A DNA stretch of 51,332 bases. Origin: Sanguibacter inulinus (GTDB lineage Bacteria; Actinomycetota; Actinomycetes; Actinomycetales; Cellulomonadaceae). The notes under the pieces are model-generated. The model ran no database searches. It was not told where the DNA came from and saw only the letters and a program-made list of their open reading frames with translations. The stretch is taken from positions 1 to 51,332 of the forward strand of contig NZ_JACBYE010000029.1 in the NCBI RefSeq assembly GCF_013415325.1, given 5' to 3'. Both the position numbers and the translations under genes were made by a program. Below, in pieces: positions 7,416 through 16,275 of this stretch; positions within the stretch are counted from its first letter, which is position 1, and each line of letters begins with the position of its first letter.

Positions 7416-8323
7416 CAGCGGTCCTTGTCGTCGTGGGGTGCGCCCTCGACGACGTCGGAGGCTGCTGCCTCAGATCGTACGACCCCGCTGCTGGGACCTG
7501 CTGCTGCGTCTGCGGCGGGGTCGGTGACAGAGCCTGCGACGGGGTCGATCACCGGGCTGGCGAAGGGCCGCGCAGCGGGGTCTGCGGTCGGCTCGGCGGC
7601 CGCAGCGGTGAGGCCGTCAGGAGCCGTCGCCGGGCCCGTCGCCGCAGCAGCCGCGGCGGCCTTGCGGTTGCCCAGCCACCCACGGCCGAGCTCGACGACT
7701 ATCGGCAGGACCGACACGAAGACGATGGCCACGAGGATGAGCTCGATGTTGTCGTGCACAAAGCTGATCTGCCCGAGGAAGTACCCGAGGACCGTGATCC
7801 CGACGCCCCACAGGAAGGCGCCGATGACGTTGTAGCTGACGAAGTGGCGGTACGGCATCCGGCCGACGCCTGCGGCGACGGGGGCGTAGGTGCGCACGAA
7901 GGGCGCGAAGCGCGCGAGGATCAGCGCGCGGCCGCCGTACTTGTCGAAGAACGCGTTCGTCTGCTCGATGTACGACTGCTTGAAGAACCTCGAGTCGGGC
8001 TTGTTGAAGATCTTCGGCCCGACCTTCCGGCCGATGAGGTACGAGCACTGGTCACCGGCGAAGGCAGCGAGGAACAGCATGATGCAGAGCAGCCACAGCG
8101 GGAAGTCGAGCTGCTCCTGCGCCACGAGCATGCCTGCCGTGAACAGCAGAGAGTCGCCGGGGAGGAACGGGAACAAGAGCCCGGTCTCGACGAAGATCAC
8201 CAGGCAGATCCCGACGAGGGCATAGCCCCCGAAGGAGGCGATGAGGCTGTCGGCGTTGAGCCAGTCGGGGCCGAGGGCCACGACCTGCTCGCCGGCGGAC
8301 GCGAGGATGTCTGCTGAGATCAC
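7415..8323 (-). CDS. DedA-family membrane protein
   Basis: A 302-aa polytopic membrane protein. It carries the DedA/VTT hallmarks: an amphipathic entry helix with [16 protein letters not shown] near residues 45-60, and [19 protein letters not shown] in the middle. DedA proteins are thought to flip polyprenyl or phospholipid carriers across the membrane. The C-terminal 80 residues are a low-complexity Ala/Pro/Asp-rich cytoplasmic tail that the family does not need. GTG 8323 is chosen because a TACTCT -10 box lies 7 nt before it on the minus strand and no Shine-Dalgarno is seen. It forms a two-gene operon with the HAD hydrolase. Confidence 0.9.
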   Translation of the reverse strand: MISADILASAGEQVVALGPDWLNADSLIASFGGYALVGICLVIFVETGLLFPFLPGDSLLFTAGMLVAQEQLDFPLWLLCIMLFLAAFAGDQCSYLIGRKVGPKIFNKPDSRFFKQSYIEQTNAFFDKYGGRALILARFAPFVRTYAPVAAGVGRMPYRHFVSYNVIGAFLWGVGITVLGYFLGQISFVHDNIELILVAIVFVSVLPIVVELGRGWLGNRKAAAAAAATGPATAPDGLTAAAAEPTADPAARPFASPVIDPVAGSVTDPAADAAAGPSSGVVRSEAAASDVVEGAPHDDKDR

Positions 8324-8330
8324 GGGAACC

Positions 8331-8336
8331 AGAGTA
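8331..8336 (-). promoter_or_regulatory. -10 box of leaderless dedA transcript
   Basis: TACTCT on the minus strand, 7 nt before the GTG at 8323. This matches the spacing of the other leaderless genes here. Confidence 0.5.
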
Positions 8337-8480
8337 CGGGGTGGACCTCTCGAGAGGTCTGGCTGCCGCAGACCCGCACGCGATGGTCACATCGTGCTGC
8401 TGGGTGGCAGGCGCGCAGAGGTGTCGTCGTCAGGGTGTCGTCGTCACCGGTGCGGGCGCGACCCGTCGCACCGGGTGCGA

Positions 8481-8486
8481 CAAGAT
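8481..8486 (+). promoter_or_regulatory. -10 box of leaderless purT transcript
   Basis: CAAGAT, one base from TANNNT, 7 nt before the ATG at 8494. No Shine-Dalgarno is present. Confidence 0.45.
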
Positions 8487-8493
8487 AGGCGGC

Positions 8494-9822
8494 ATGTCGA
8501 CACCTCAGACACCGCAGAGCCCGCTGTCCCCGCAGTCCTCGCCGAGCCCGCAGTCCGCTCAGCCCCTCACGGCCCCGACAGAGCAGCAGGCTCCCGGCGG
8601 GCGCTCCGCCCCGAGCATCGCCCCGGCCGGGCACCCCGACGCCACCCGGGTCCTGCTCCTCGGGTCGGGTGAGCTCGGCAAGGAGGTCGCGATCGAGCTG
8701 GCGCGCCTCGGGGTCGAGGTCGTCGCGGCCGACCGTTACGCCGGTGCCCCGGCGATGCAGGTCGCGCACAGCAGCAGGGTCGTCGACATGCTCGACCCCC
8801 AGGCGCTCCGCGACCTCGTCGCCGAGGTCCGCCCGCACGTGGTGATCCCGGAGATCGAGGCCATCGCGACCGAGGTGCTGCTCGAGGTCGAGGCAGCCGG
8901 CACGGTCGTGGTCCCGACGGCCCGCGCGACGCGGCTGACGATGGACCGCGAGGGCATCAGGCGGCTCGCGGCAGAGGCCTTGGGGCTGCCCACCTCGCCC
9001 TACAGGTTCGTCGACACGCTCGACGACCTCCGTGACGCGACGCAGACGCTCGGGCTGCCGTGCGTCGTCAAGCCGGTGATGAGCTCGTCGGGCAAGGGGC
9101 AGTCCGTCATCCGCACGGCCGACGACGTCGACGCCGCCTGGGCCTACGCGCAGACCGGTGGTCGGGCGACGGGCGTCGAGGGGGCTGCCGCCCGCGTGAT
9201 CGTCGAGGGCTTCGTCGACTTCGACTACGAGCTGACGCTGCTCACGGTCCGCCACGTCGCCGGCACCACCTTCCTCGAGCCTGTGGGCCACACCCAGGTC
9301 GACGGCGACTACCGCGAGTCCTGGCAGGGGCAGGACGTCCCCGCGGTCGTCCTCGAACGGGCCCAGGCCGTCGCACGCGCGGTGACCGACGACCTCGGCG
9401 GCTACGGGGTCTTCGGGGTCGAGCTCTTCGTGGTCGGTGACGAGGTGGTGTTCTCCGAGGTGTCCCCGAGGCCCCACGACACAGGTCTGGTCACCCTCGT
9501 CTCGCAAGACCTCAGCGAGTTCGCCCTGCACGCCCGCGCGGTCCTCGGGCTGCCTGTCGGGGACGTCCTGCGAACCGGTGGCCCTACCGAGAGGGCCGCG
9601 GCCTCGTGCGCGGTGCTCGCCGAGGGGGAGGGTGTGCCTGTCGTCGGAGGGCTCGCCGAGGCTCTTGCCGTGCCCACGGCCCAGGTGCGCGTCTTCGGCA
9701 AGCCCAGCGTCTCGGGGCGTCGTCGTGTCGCTGTCACGCTCGCCCGCGGGGCTGACGTGGCGGAGGCCAGGGCGCGCGCTCGCGCTGCTGCGGCTGCGCT
9801 GCAGGTCGAGGTCCGCCCGTGA
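8494..9822 (+). CDS. purT: Formate-dependent phosphoribosylglycinamide formyltransferase (GAR transformylase 2)
   Basis: A 442-aa ATP-grasp enzyme that formylates glycinamide ribonucleotide with formate and ATP, step 3 of purine synthesis. The nucleotide-binding start [21 protein letters not shown] is typical of PurT/Pur[35 protein letters not shown] and [13 protein letters not shown] (PurT reads [10 protein letters not shown]) are diagnostic. The first 50 residues are a Pro/Gln/Ser-rich extension not needed by the family, whose E. coli member has about 392 aa. The start is supported by the -10 spacing; an internal start after the extension cannot be excluded. Its stop overlaps the methyltransferase GTG. 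Confidence 0.95.
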   Translation: MSTPQTPQSPLSPQSSPSPQSAQPLTAPTEQQAPGGRSAPSIAPAGHPDATRVLLLGSGELGKEVAIELARLGVEVVAADRYAGAPAMQVAHSSRVVDMLDPQALRDLVAEVRPHVVIPEIEAIATEVLLEVEAAGTVVVPTARATRLTMDREGIRRLAAEALGLPTSPYRFVDTLDDLRDATQTLGLPCVVKPVMSSSGKGQSVIRTADDVDAAWAYAQTGGRATGVEGAAARVIVEGFVDFDYELTLLTVRHVAGTTFLEPVGHTQVDGDYRESWQGQDVPAVVLERAQAVARAVTDDLGGYGVFGVELFVVGDEVVFSEVSPRPHDTGLVTLVSQDLSEFALHARAVLGLPVGDVLRTGGPTERAAASCAVLAEGEGVPVVGGLAEALAVPTAQVRVFGKPSVSGRRRVAVTLARGADVAEARARARAAAAALQVEVRP

Positions 9823-10496
9823 CCGGTGCGGCGTCGGACGGCGCGGCTGAGCCGCAGGCCGTCGCCGAGCACGAGATCGGGGTCGGACCGTGGCCCGGCG
9901 GGCCGGAGACCTGGCCGCGCACCGCCGACGGCGGGCTCGACCCCCGGTACGACCCCGAGCTGCTCGCCGAGGGCGACCGCCGTAACGTCGTCGACGAGTT
10001 CCGCTACTGGACCGTCGAGGCCGTCGTGGCCGAGCTCGACACCCGGCGCCACCCGCTGCACGTGGCGATCGAGAACTGGGGGCACGACCTCAACATCGGG
10101 TCGGTGGTCCGCACGGCGAACGCCTTCGGGGCCGCGGAGGTGCACATCGTCGGGCGCCGCCGGTGGAACCGCCGGGGTGCGATGGTCACCGACCGCTACC
10201 AGCACGTGCGCCACCACCCCGACGTCGAGAGCTTCCTCGCGTGGGCCCGCAGCGAGGACCTGCCCGTGGTCGGGATCGACAACGTGCCCGGCTCCGTCCC
10301 GATCGAGCGGTACGCGATCCCCGAGCGGTGCGTCATGCTCTTCGGCCAGGAGAGCACCGGGCTCACGCCCGAGGCGCGGGCGGCGAGCGTGGACATCTTG
10401 CACATCACGCAGTTCGGCTCCACGCGCTCGATCAACGCCGGGGCGGCTGCCGCGGTCGCGATGCACGCCTGGGTCCAGCAGCACGCCGTGGTCTGA
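9819..10496 (+). CDS. TrmH/SpoU-family RNA 2'-O-ribose methyltransferase
   Basis: A 225-aa SPOUT methyltransferase using S-adenosylmethionine to methylate ribose in tRNA or rRNA. The three family motifs are visible: [13 protein letters not shown] (motif 1), [11 protein letters not shown] (motif 2) and [16 protein letters not shown] (motif 3, where SLNV is more usual). An N-terminal extension of about 60 residues precedes the catalytic domain. The GTG start overlaps the purT stop by 4 nt (GTGA), so the two are co-transcribed. The RNA target cannot be told from sequence. Confidence 0.9.
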   Translation: MTGAASDGAAEPQAVAEHEIGVGPWPGGPETWPRTADGGLDPRYDPELLAEGDRRNVVDEFRYWTVEAVVAELDTRRHPLHVAIENWGHDLNIGSVVRTANAFGAAEVHIVGRRRWNRRGAMVTDRYQHVRHHPDVESFLAWARSEDLPVVGIDNVPGSVPIERYAIPERCVMLFGQESTGLTPEARAASVDILHITQFGSTRSINAGAAAAVAMHAWVQQHAVV

Positions 10497-10568
10497 GCGG
10501 GCCCGGTCCTCCAGCCCCGCTGGGACCCCCGCGACCACAGGCCGAACGGCCCAGGCACGCACCCCCGG

Positions 10569-10592
10569 TTTCGTGACAGACTTGGCACGAAA
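10569..10592 (+). promoter_or_regulatory. Inverted repeat upstream of class II aldolase
   Basis: TTTCGTG and CACGAAA are perfect inverted repeats separated by 10 nt, 38 nt before the aldolase ATG. It lies where a promoter is expected and could be an operator. The binding protein is unknown. Confidence 0.4.
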
Positions 10593-10629
10593 GTCGTTCA
10601 GAATCCCCCCTCTCTCACAGGAGCTATCG

Positions 10630-11652
10630 ATGGCCATCGCAACCCCCGAGGTCTACGCCGAGATGATCGACCGCGCGAAGGCAGGCAAGTTCGCCTACCC
10701 GGCCGTGAACATCACGTCGTCCTCGACCGTCACCGCGGCCCTCCAGGGCTTCGCTGAGGCAGAGAGCGACGGCATCATCCAGGTGTCGGTCGGCGGCGCC
10801 GAGTACGCCTCCGGCTCGACCGTCAAGGACCGCGTCGCGGGCTCGCTCGCCCTCGCCGCCTACGCGCACGAGGTCGCCAAGGGCTACGGCATCACCGTCG
10901 CGATCCACACTGACCACTGCGCCAAGCAGAACCTCGACTCCTGGGTCCGCCCGCTCCTCGCCCTCGAGGCCGAGCAGGTCAAGGCCGGCAAGCTCCCCAC
11001 GTTCCAGTCGCACATGTGGGACGGCTCGACCGTGCCGCTCGAGGAGAACCTCATCATCGCCGAGGAGCTCCTCGAGCTCTCCGTCGCGGCCCGCACGATC
11101 CTCGAGATCGAGGTCGGCGTCGTCGGTGGCGAGGAAGACGGCCACGAGGCCGAGATCAACGAGAAGCTCTACACGACCGTCGAAGACGGCCTCGCGACCG
11201 TCCGTGCCCTCGGCACCGGCGAGAAGGGCCGCTACCTCACGGCCCTCACCTTCGGCAACGTGCACGGCGTCTACAAGCCCGGTGCCGTCAAGCTGCGCCC
11301 GTCGCTCCTCAAGGAGATCCAGGAGGGTGTCGGCTCGGTCATCGGCAAGGAGAACCCCTTCGACCTCGTCTTCCACGGTGGCTCCGGCTCGACCGCCGAG
11401 GAGATCTCCGAGGCTGTCGACAACGGCGTCATCAAGATGAACGTCGACACCGACACCCAGTACGCGTACTCGCGTCCTGTCGCGGACCACTTCTTCCGCA
11501 ACTACGACGGCGTCCTCAAGGTCGACGGCGAGGTGGGCAACAAGAAGGCCTACGACCCGCGCGCCTGGGGCAAGGCTGCTGAGGCCGGCATGGCTCAGCG
11601 CATCGTCGAGGCTGCCCAGCAGCTCCGCTCGGCGGGCCAGTCGATCGGCTGA
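10630..11652 (+). CDS. fbaA: Class II fructose-bisphosphate aldolase
   Basis: A 340-aa zinc-dependent aldolase that cleaves fructose 1,6-bisphosphate in glycolysis and makes it in gluconeogenesis. Signature elements are AIHTDHC (catalytic Asp and zinc His), SHMWDGSTVPLEEN, EIEVGVVGGEEDGHE, FGNVHGVYKPG (zinc His), VFHGGSGS and KMNVDTDTQYAYSRP. The length is typical of class IIA. The ATG has AGGAG (10619-10623) 6 nt upstream, unlike the leaderless genes nearby. The same frame is open far upstream, but only as a shadow over the methyltransferase. Confidence 0.97.
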   Translation: MAIATPEVYAEMIDRAKAGKFAYPAVNITSSSTVTAALQGFAEAESDGIIQVSVGGAEYASGSTVKDRVAGSLALAAYAHEVAKGYGITVAIHTDHCAKQNLDSWVRPLLALEAEQVKAGKLPTFQSHMWDGSTVPLEENLIIAEELLELSVAARTILEIEVGVVGGEEDGHEAEINEKLYTTVEDGLATVRALGTGEKGRYLTALTFGNVHGVYKPGAVKLRPSLLKEIQEGVGSVIGKENPFDLVFHGGSGSTAEEISEAVDNGVIKMNVDTDTQYAYSRPVADHFFRNYDGVLKVDGEVGNKKAYDPRAWGKAAEAGMAQRIVEAAQQLRSAGQSIG

Positions 11653-11670
11653 CCTGGCTGACCGCACGTG

Positions 11671-11706
11671 AGAAGGGCCCCGGTGGACATCCACCGGGGC
11701 CCTTCT
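11671..11706 (+). terminator. Strong hairpin after fbaA
   Basis: A perfect 16-bp GC-rich stem (11671-11686 and 11691-11706) with loop ACAT, then TCAT. It starts 19 nt after the aldolase stop. Confidence 0.85.
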
Positions 11707-11778
11707 TCATCATGCTGCGGCTGCTGTGGGCGCCCGCTGCTCTCGGCACCCGCAGGTTGCAGAGGCCGTCCCTCAGGC

Positions 11779-12207
11779 TCAGCCTTCGGCCGGCTCCGCA
11801 GAGGTCGTCTCGTCCTCGACGATGTCGAGCATCGTCCCGATGCTGGTCACCTCGAGCAAGAACTTCACGGTCGGCGGGACGTTGTGCAGCCGGACCCGGC
11901 CGGGTGTCACAGAGGTGAGGCGCGCGAGGAACGCGACGCCCGAGGAGTCCATGAAGGTCACGTGGTGCACGTCGACGTCGACCGGCAGGCCGGACTCGCG
12001 GACGTCTTCGGTCGCCTGCTGGAGGTCGGCCGACAGGTCGGCGTCGATCTCTCCCGAGAGGACCACGCGCGCGTGGGTCTCGTCCACGATGACGTGCACG
12101 GACCCAGGCTCGATCTCGTTCGTGCTCGCCAGCGCGACGTCGTCGCGTCCTGGCGATGCCGCCGGTCCGGTGGAACCGGCAGCGTGCGGGGTGTTGGCTT
12201 CGCCCAC
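11779..12207 (-). CDS. STAS-domain anti-sigma factor antagonist
   Basis: A 142-aa protein with a single STAS domain (about residues 35-130) after a disordered N terminus. The phosphorylatable serine is in FMDSSGVAFL, as in SpoIIAA/RsbV. Such proteins bind a kinase-type anti-sigma factor when unphosphorylated and release sigma. GTG 12207 has GAAGGGAG 4 nt upstream. It is divergent from the PAS-PP2C-HATPase gene, which is a plausible phosphatase/kinase partner. Confidence 0.88.
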   Translation of the reverse strand: MGEANTPHAAGSTGPAASPGRDDVALASTNEIEPGSVHVIVDETHARVVLSGEIDADLSADLQQATEDVRESGLPVDVDVHHVTFMDSSGVAFLARLTSVTPGRVRLHNVPPTVKFLLEVTSIGTMLDIVEDETTSAEPAEG

Positions 12208-12359
12208 GATGCTCCCTTCGACAGGTGACCATTGTGACCTGAGAGCGCCTCGATGACTAGTTGCGTGCGATCTGGCCCCTCATGAGGGCAGTGCGGAGGA
12301 AGTCTGCGTGCCGTCGCCGGCCGCCGGTGAGGGTCCGCCGTCGCTCGAGTCCCACCCTC

Positions 12360-12365
12360 TATGCT
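12360..12365 (+). promoter_or_regulatory. -10 box upstream of PAS-PP2C-HATPase gene
   Basis: TATGCT with a leader of about 25 nt that contains the ribosome-binding site GGAGGGG (12383-12389). It supports the GTG at 12395 over earlier in-frame codons. Confidence 0.45.
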
Positions 12366-12394
12366 GTCCTCACCGAGGACCTGGAGGGGTACGA

Positions 12395-14674
12395 GTGGAT
12401 TCCGCGACGCCACGTCACGGTGCGCAGAGGGGCGCGCCAGACCACGCCACGGGCGTCGTCGCGGGCCTGCGCGACCGTGCGCTCGAGCACGCAGGGGTCG
12501 CAGCAGCGCTGCTCGACCCGAGCGTCGACGTCCCCACCATCCTCTGGGCCAACGCCTCCTTCGAGAGGCTCACCGGCCACGACCCGGCGGCTGTGGTCGG
12601 GCTGCCGCTGAGCGTCCTGGAGGCCGAGGGCGGGACCCCGCTCGACGTCGAGGCCCTGCACGCGGCGATGTCGCCGACGGCGGCAGGGACACCGGTGACC
12701 TGGCGGATGCTCAACGTCCGCGCCGACGGCGGTCAGATCTGGTGCGAGTACACGCTCTCCCAGGTGCGTGACGAGGACGGCGCCGTCGAGGCCTGGCTCG
12801 TGCTGCTCAGTGACGTGTCGGGTCAGGTGCGCGACGTCGCGAGCCGTGCCCAGACCTCTCGTCGTCTCGGCACCGCAGAGATCGTGCTCGAGGTCGTCAG
12901 CGGCGTGTCGAGGCTCCTCAACGACATGGAGTACCCCTTCGTCCTGCGAGACATCTCGGCGGCCTACAGCCGTGGGGTCGTCGCGTGGGGCGGGTTCTTC
13001 CTCGACGAGAACGGGCTCCGGTACTCCGAGGGGGTCCCGGCCGCCGTGCTCTCGCGCCCTCGGCGGGGACAGCCTGCGACCGACGCGCTCGGCGACGCGC
13101 AGGTGGAGGGGGAGTCGGCGGCGGCACCGACAGGGCCGACCACCTTCATCGACCCGCTGCGCGAGCTCGTCGAGGGCTTCGTCGACGGCCCTCTCGACTT
13201 CCCGCTGTCGACCGGCTACCCGGCCGGGAGCGACGCCGCCTACGTCGCGGAGCAGGTGCGCGAGCGTGCAGGGCTGACCGAGGCCGACGGTGACGGTCCG
13301 CTCGTGCCTGTGGCGCGCGTCGTAGGGATCCCGGGGCGACGGTCGGTCCTCGGGCTCTTCGTCTCGCTGCCGGCGGTCGACAGCATCGAGCCGGCCACGT
13401 CGGCGAAGCTCGTGAGGGCTCTCGTCGACAGGGTCGCCGTCGGGATCGACACCCTCCGGCTGCACACCCGCGAGCACCAGCTCGCCGAGACGCTCCAGCG
13501 GTCCATGCTCCCCGAGCAGGTCGAGGTCACCGGTCTCGACGTCTGGACGTACTACGCGCCGACGTCGGACGACGCGCAGATCGGCGGCGACTGGTACGAC
13601 ATCGTGCAGATCGACGACGAGGTCGTGGGCCTCGTGATCGGCGACGTCGCGGGTCACGACATCGAGGCTGCGGCGACCATGGGGCAGCTGCGCTCGGTGG
13701 TCCGCTCCTACGCCTTCGAGCTCGCGACCCCGGGACCTGTCCTCGAGCGGGTCGACCACCTCGTGGCAGGGATGCGCGTGCAGCGCTCGGCCAGCCTCGT
13801 CTACGCGACGCTGCGCCGGACGACCGGTGCGCTGACAGCGCGCGACGGGCGAGAGCGGACAGACGGTGAGCGCCCCCTGCGCTGGCGGCTCGAGTACACC
13901 CGGGCCGGGCACCTCCCGCCGCTGCTGGTGCGGCGGGGTGCCGTCACGCCCCTCGACGGTGCGGCGGGTGCGCTCGTCGGCTTCGGCTCCCGCGCCAGGT
14001 CGACGGCGGCGACCACGCTCGAGCCGGGCGACACCCTGCTCTTCTACACGGACGGGCTCATCGAGCGCCGCGACCGACCGCTGCGGGCGGGCCTGGCGGC
14101 GCTGACCGAGGTGGCCTCGAGCATCACCGCGACCGACGCTGCGGGCATCGGCGAAGACCTCCTCGCCCGGCTGGCCGAGGCTGCCGAGGACGACGTGGCC
14201 GTCGTCGTGGTCCGGGTCCCCGACCCTGAGCGTGACGCCCTCGCGCCCGCTGTCAGCCCGCGGTCGCGCCGATGGCTGCTGCCGAGCGAGCCCGCGTCGA
14301 TCGGGCGGGCCCGGCACGCCGTGCTGCGCACCTGCCAGGCGTGGGAGCTCGCTGACGTCTCGAGCGCCGAGCTGGTCGTCTCCGAGCTCGTCGCCAACGG
14401 CGTCCTGCACGGCTGGGGGCACATCGCGCTGCGCCTGTTCGACACCGGCGACGGTCTGCGCATCGAGGTCGAGGACTCCAACCCGTCGCCGCCCGTGACG
14501 ACCGACGGCCACGCCAACAGGCTCGGGGGCTACGGCATGCAGATCGTCGAGCGGCTCGCCGACTGGGGCTGGCGCCCGAGCGGCACGGGCAAGCTCGTGT
14601 GGGCGAAGGTGCGACCTGTCCCCGTGCGGCGGCCGCAGACCACGCAGACCACGCAGACCACTCAGACCACCTGA
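12395..14674 (+). CDS. PAS - PP2C (SpoIIE-type) phosphatase - HATPase fusion, partner-switching regulator
   Basis: A 759-aa cytoplasmic protein. An N-terminal PAS domain spans about residues 30-145 (NASFERLTGHDP, then WCEYTLSQVRDEDG). A central region of about 200 residues is GAF-like in position only. A SpoIIE/RsbU-type PP2C phosphatase spans about 360-612 (LQRSMLPEQ, QIGGDWYDI, VIGDVAGHDIEAA, FYTDGLIERRD). An RsbW-type GHKL ATPase spans about 625-740 (VVSELVANGVLHG N-box and LGGYGMQIVERL). The fusion joins the phosphatase and kinase of a partner switch in one chain and probably acts on the STAS proteins at 11779 and 17132. GTG 12395 is chosen for its GGAGGGG site 5 nt upstream. It ends in a QTT repeat. 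Confidence 0.9.
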   Translation: MDSATPRHGAQRGAPDHATGVVAGLRDRALEHAGVAAALLDPSVDVPTILWANASFERLTGHDPAAVVGLPLSVLEAEGGTPLDVEALHAAMSPTAAGTPVTWRMLNVRADGGQIWCEYTLSQVRDEDGAVEAWLVLLSDVSGQVRDVASRAQTSRRLGTAEIVLEVVSGVSRLLNDMEYPFVLRDISAAYSRGVVAWGGFFLDENGLRYSEGVPAAVLSRPRRGQPATDALGDAQVEGESAAAPTGPTTFIDPLRELVEGFVDGPLDFPLSTGYPAGSDAAYVAEQVRERAGLTEADGDGPLVPVARVVGIPGRRSVLGLFVSLPAVDSIEPATSAKLVRALVDRVAVGIDTLRLHTREHQLAETLQRSMLPEQVEVTGLDVWTYYAPTSDDAQIGGDWYDIVQIDDEVVGLVIGDVAGHDIEAAATMGQLRSVVRSYAFELATPGPVLERVDHLVAGMRVQRSASLVYATLRRTTGALTARDGRERTDGERPLRWRLEYTRAGHLPPLLVRRGAVTPLDGAAGALVGFGSRARSTAATTLEPGDTLLFYTDGLIERRDRPLRAGLAALTEVASSITATDAAGIGEDLLARLAEAAEDDVAVVVVRVPDPERDALAPAVSPRSRRWLLPSEPASIGRARHAVLRTCQAWELADVSSAELVVSELVANGVLHGWGHIALRLFDTGDGLRIEVEDSNPSPPVTTDGHANRLGGYGMQIVERLADWGWRPSGTGKLVWAKVRPVPVRRPQTTQTTQTTQTT
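14636..14671 (+). repeat. 9-nt tandem repeat x4 at the 3' end of the PP2C-HATPase gene
   Basis: Four near-identical CAGACCACG units encode the terminal QTTQTTQTTQTT. The repeat keeps the reading frame, so copy number could vary without disrupting the gene. Confidence 0.85.
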
Positions 14675-14802
14675 GCGCGTCTCGTCCGAGAGCAGGTCGT
14701 CCGCCGGGCGGATGGGCCGCCGGGCAGGTAGGCCGTCGAGGCTGGTGCGGTGTGTGCGTGCGCCGGAGGACGGTGAAGCGTGTGCGTGCGCCTGAGGGCG
14801 GC

Positions 14803-14830
14803 GCCGGCCGGGGGCGTACCCCAGGCCGGC
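14803..14830 (-). terminator. Hairpin after the AIM24 operon
   Basis: GCCGGCC (14803-14809) pairs with GGCCGGC (14824-14830), with an inner GGGG/CCCC extension. It starts 10 nt after the last AIM24 stop on the minus strand. Confidence 0.7.
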
Positions 14831-14840
14831 ACCGCCGGTG

Positions 14841-15584
14841 TCACTGCTGCAGGCGTGCGCCGATCGACCTGTGCAGCTGCTGCAGGCTCACCTGGCTCAG
14901 GCTCGCGGTCTGCGACTCCACGTGGCGGAACATGTGCGTGTCGTCGAGGACCTTCTCGCTCGACTGGATGAGCACCGTGCCGGTCCCTGTGAAGTCGAAC
15001 TGGCGCTCCTCGCCCGAGTCCATGCCGAAGAACCCTGCCGCGGCGCTGAGGAACGAGCTCATCCACTCGGCGTCGAAGTGGTGCGAGGGCGCCGGGGTGT
15101 CAGCCCACCCGACGAGGGCCTGCGGGTCGACGCGCAGCGGTGGCTCCGCGAACATCACGGGGCCGTTCGAGGAGGCGAGGAACTTGCCCGTGCCGAGCAG
15201 CGTGAGGAAGCCGGGGACGATCGACTGCTTGAGGCTCAGCCCAGGCTCGAAGGCCAGCAGGCTCGAGGCGCGGATCGTCAGGTTGCCCTCGTCGAGGTCG
15301 AAGGAGTTGATGTCGAAGCCGCGGTCGCCGAGGATCAGCTTGCCGCGGCCCTGGGCGATCACCCAGTCGTCGGCGTAGAGCGGCGAGGAGAACTGCGAGG
15401 CGACCATGCCTGTCACGCTCGTCCGGCTCAGCGGCTCGAACTGGACGGTGCCGTAGTACGCGATCATCGCGCCCTTGGACGTGAACCACGGCGTGCCGTC
15501 GAGGTCGACGCAGAAGGCGTAGGAGTTGCCCGGCAGGTTGTCGTTCGTCGGCAGGGTCGACGGGTCGAGGATCTGGATGCTCAT
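14841..15584 (-). CDS. AIM24-family protein (third of three tandem paralogues)
   Basis: A 247-aa protein of the AIM24 (former DUF124) family, a beta-rich fold of unknown biochemical role. Family-like features are AMIAYYGTVQFEP near the N terminus and a terminal TGTGTVLIQSSEK strand. The length and the pattern of a glycine-rich beta repeat match its two upstream paralogues, which are much more diverged from it than from each other. ATG 15584 has AGGAGA about 6 nt upstream. It is the last gene of a minus-strand operon, 14 nt after the second paralogue. It has no signal peptide, so it is cytoplasmic. Confidence 0.85.
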   Translation of the reverse strand: MSIQILDPSTLPTNDNLPGNSYAFCVDLDGTPWFTSKGAMIAYYGTVQFEPLSRTSVTGMVASQFSSPLYADDWVIAQGRGKLILGDRGFDINSFDLDEGNLTIRASSLLAFEPGLSLKQSIVPGFLTLLGTGKFLASSNGPVMFAEPPLRVDPQALVGWADTPAPSHHFDAEWMSSFLSAAAGFFGMDSGEERQFDFTGTGTVLIQSSEKVLDDTHMFRHVESQTASLSQVSLQQLHRSIGARLQQ

Positions 15585-15598
15585 GTCGTGTCTCCTGC

Positions 15599-16273
15599 TC
15601 AGAACTTCTGCTCGGACGCCTGGACCCACACGGTGCCCTGGCCGGTGAACTTCAGCTGCGTGGCCTCGCCGGACCCCTTGCCGACCACGTCGCGGAAGCC
15701 GACCTTGGCCGTGAGGTCCACGGTGATCGGGCCGCGGTGGCCGACGTAGGCCTGCGGGTCGACGACGACCTCGGGGTGACCGGGGCCGACCTCGAGCGAG
15801 AAGGTCCCGCCGTGCGAGAGGACCGCGACCGAGCCCTGGCCGCTGAGCTGCGTGGTGAACATGCCCTGCCCTGTCACGGCGCCGCGGACCGCGCCGCGCA
15901 TGCCGCCCTGCTGCGTGAGCGGGACGATCGCCGTCTGCAGGTAGCCCTCGTAGGCGAGCAGCCGGCTCGCCTCGACGGTCAGCTGGTTGGCGCCGTCGAG
16001 CTGGACGATGTCGATGTACAGGCCGTCGTGCCCGAAGTACGACTCGCCCTGACCCTCGACCGTCATCAGGGCGACGTGCTCACCCTGCATCATGCGGCCG
16101 GCCGCGCCGGCCATCGCACCGAAGCCGGGCATGGCGCCGCCACCGCCCATCGAGTGCGGGACGAAGCGCACGTCGCCGCGGTAGTACAGCATGCTGCCCT
16201 TGCGGGCCGTGAGCTGAGCACCGGGGGTGATCGTCGTCTTGAGGACCTTGCCGTTCTCGATCTCCATGACCAT
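15599..16273 (-). CDS. AIM24-family protein (second of three)
   Basis: A 224-aa AIM24-family member. It has KGSMLYYRGDVRFVPHS, then a Gly/Met-rich loop, VEGQGESYFG, VEASRLLAYEG, a GQGMFTTQLSGQGSVAVLS strand pair and TGQGTVWVQASEQ at the C terminus. Two in-frame ATGs (16273 and 16267) compete; 16273 is preferred because GAGGAG lies 8 nt upstream inside the end of the preceding gene. Only 2 nt separate it from that gene's stop, so translation is likely coupled. Function is unknown; no catalytic residues can be pointed to. Confidence 0.85.
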   Translation of the reverse strand: MVMEIENGKVLKTTITPGAQLTARKGSMLYYRGDVRFVPHSMGGGGAMPGFGAMAGAAGRMMQGEHVALMTVEGQGESYFGHDGLYIDIVQLDGANQLTVEASRLLAYEGYLQTAIVPLTQQGGMRGAVRGAVTGQGMFTTQLSGQGSVAVLSHGGTFSLEVGPGHPEVVVDPQAYVGHRGPITVDLTAKVGFRDVVGKGSGEATQLKFTGQGTVWVQASEQKF

Positions 16274-16275
16274 CT

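Noticed and set aside
9826-10629. Upstream in-frame extension of the aldolase across the methyltransferase
   Set aside because: The aldolase has its own ribosome-binding site at 10619-10623 and the family starts at the chosen ATG; the upstream part is a shadow in another frame of the methyltransferase.
12359-14512. A 717-codon minus-strand frame opposite the PAS-PP2C-HATPase gene
   Set aside because: No recognisable domain, and composition is typical of the antisense frame; the plus frame has three well-defined domains.
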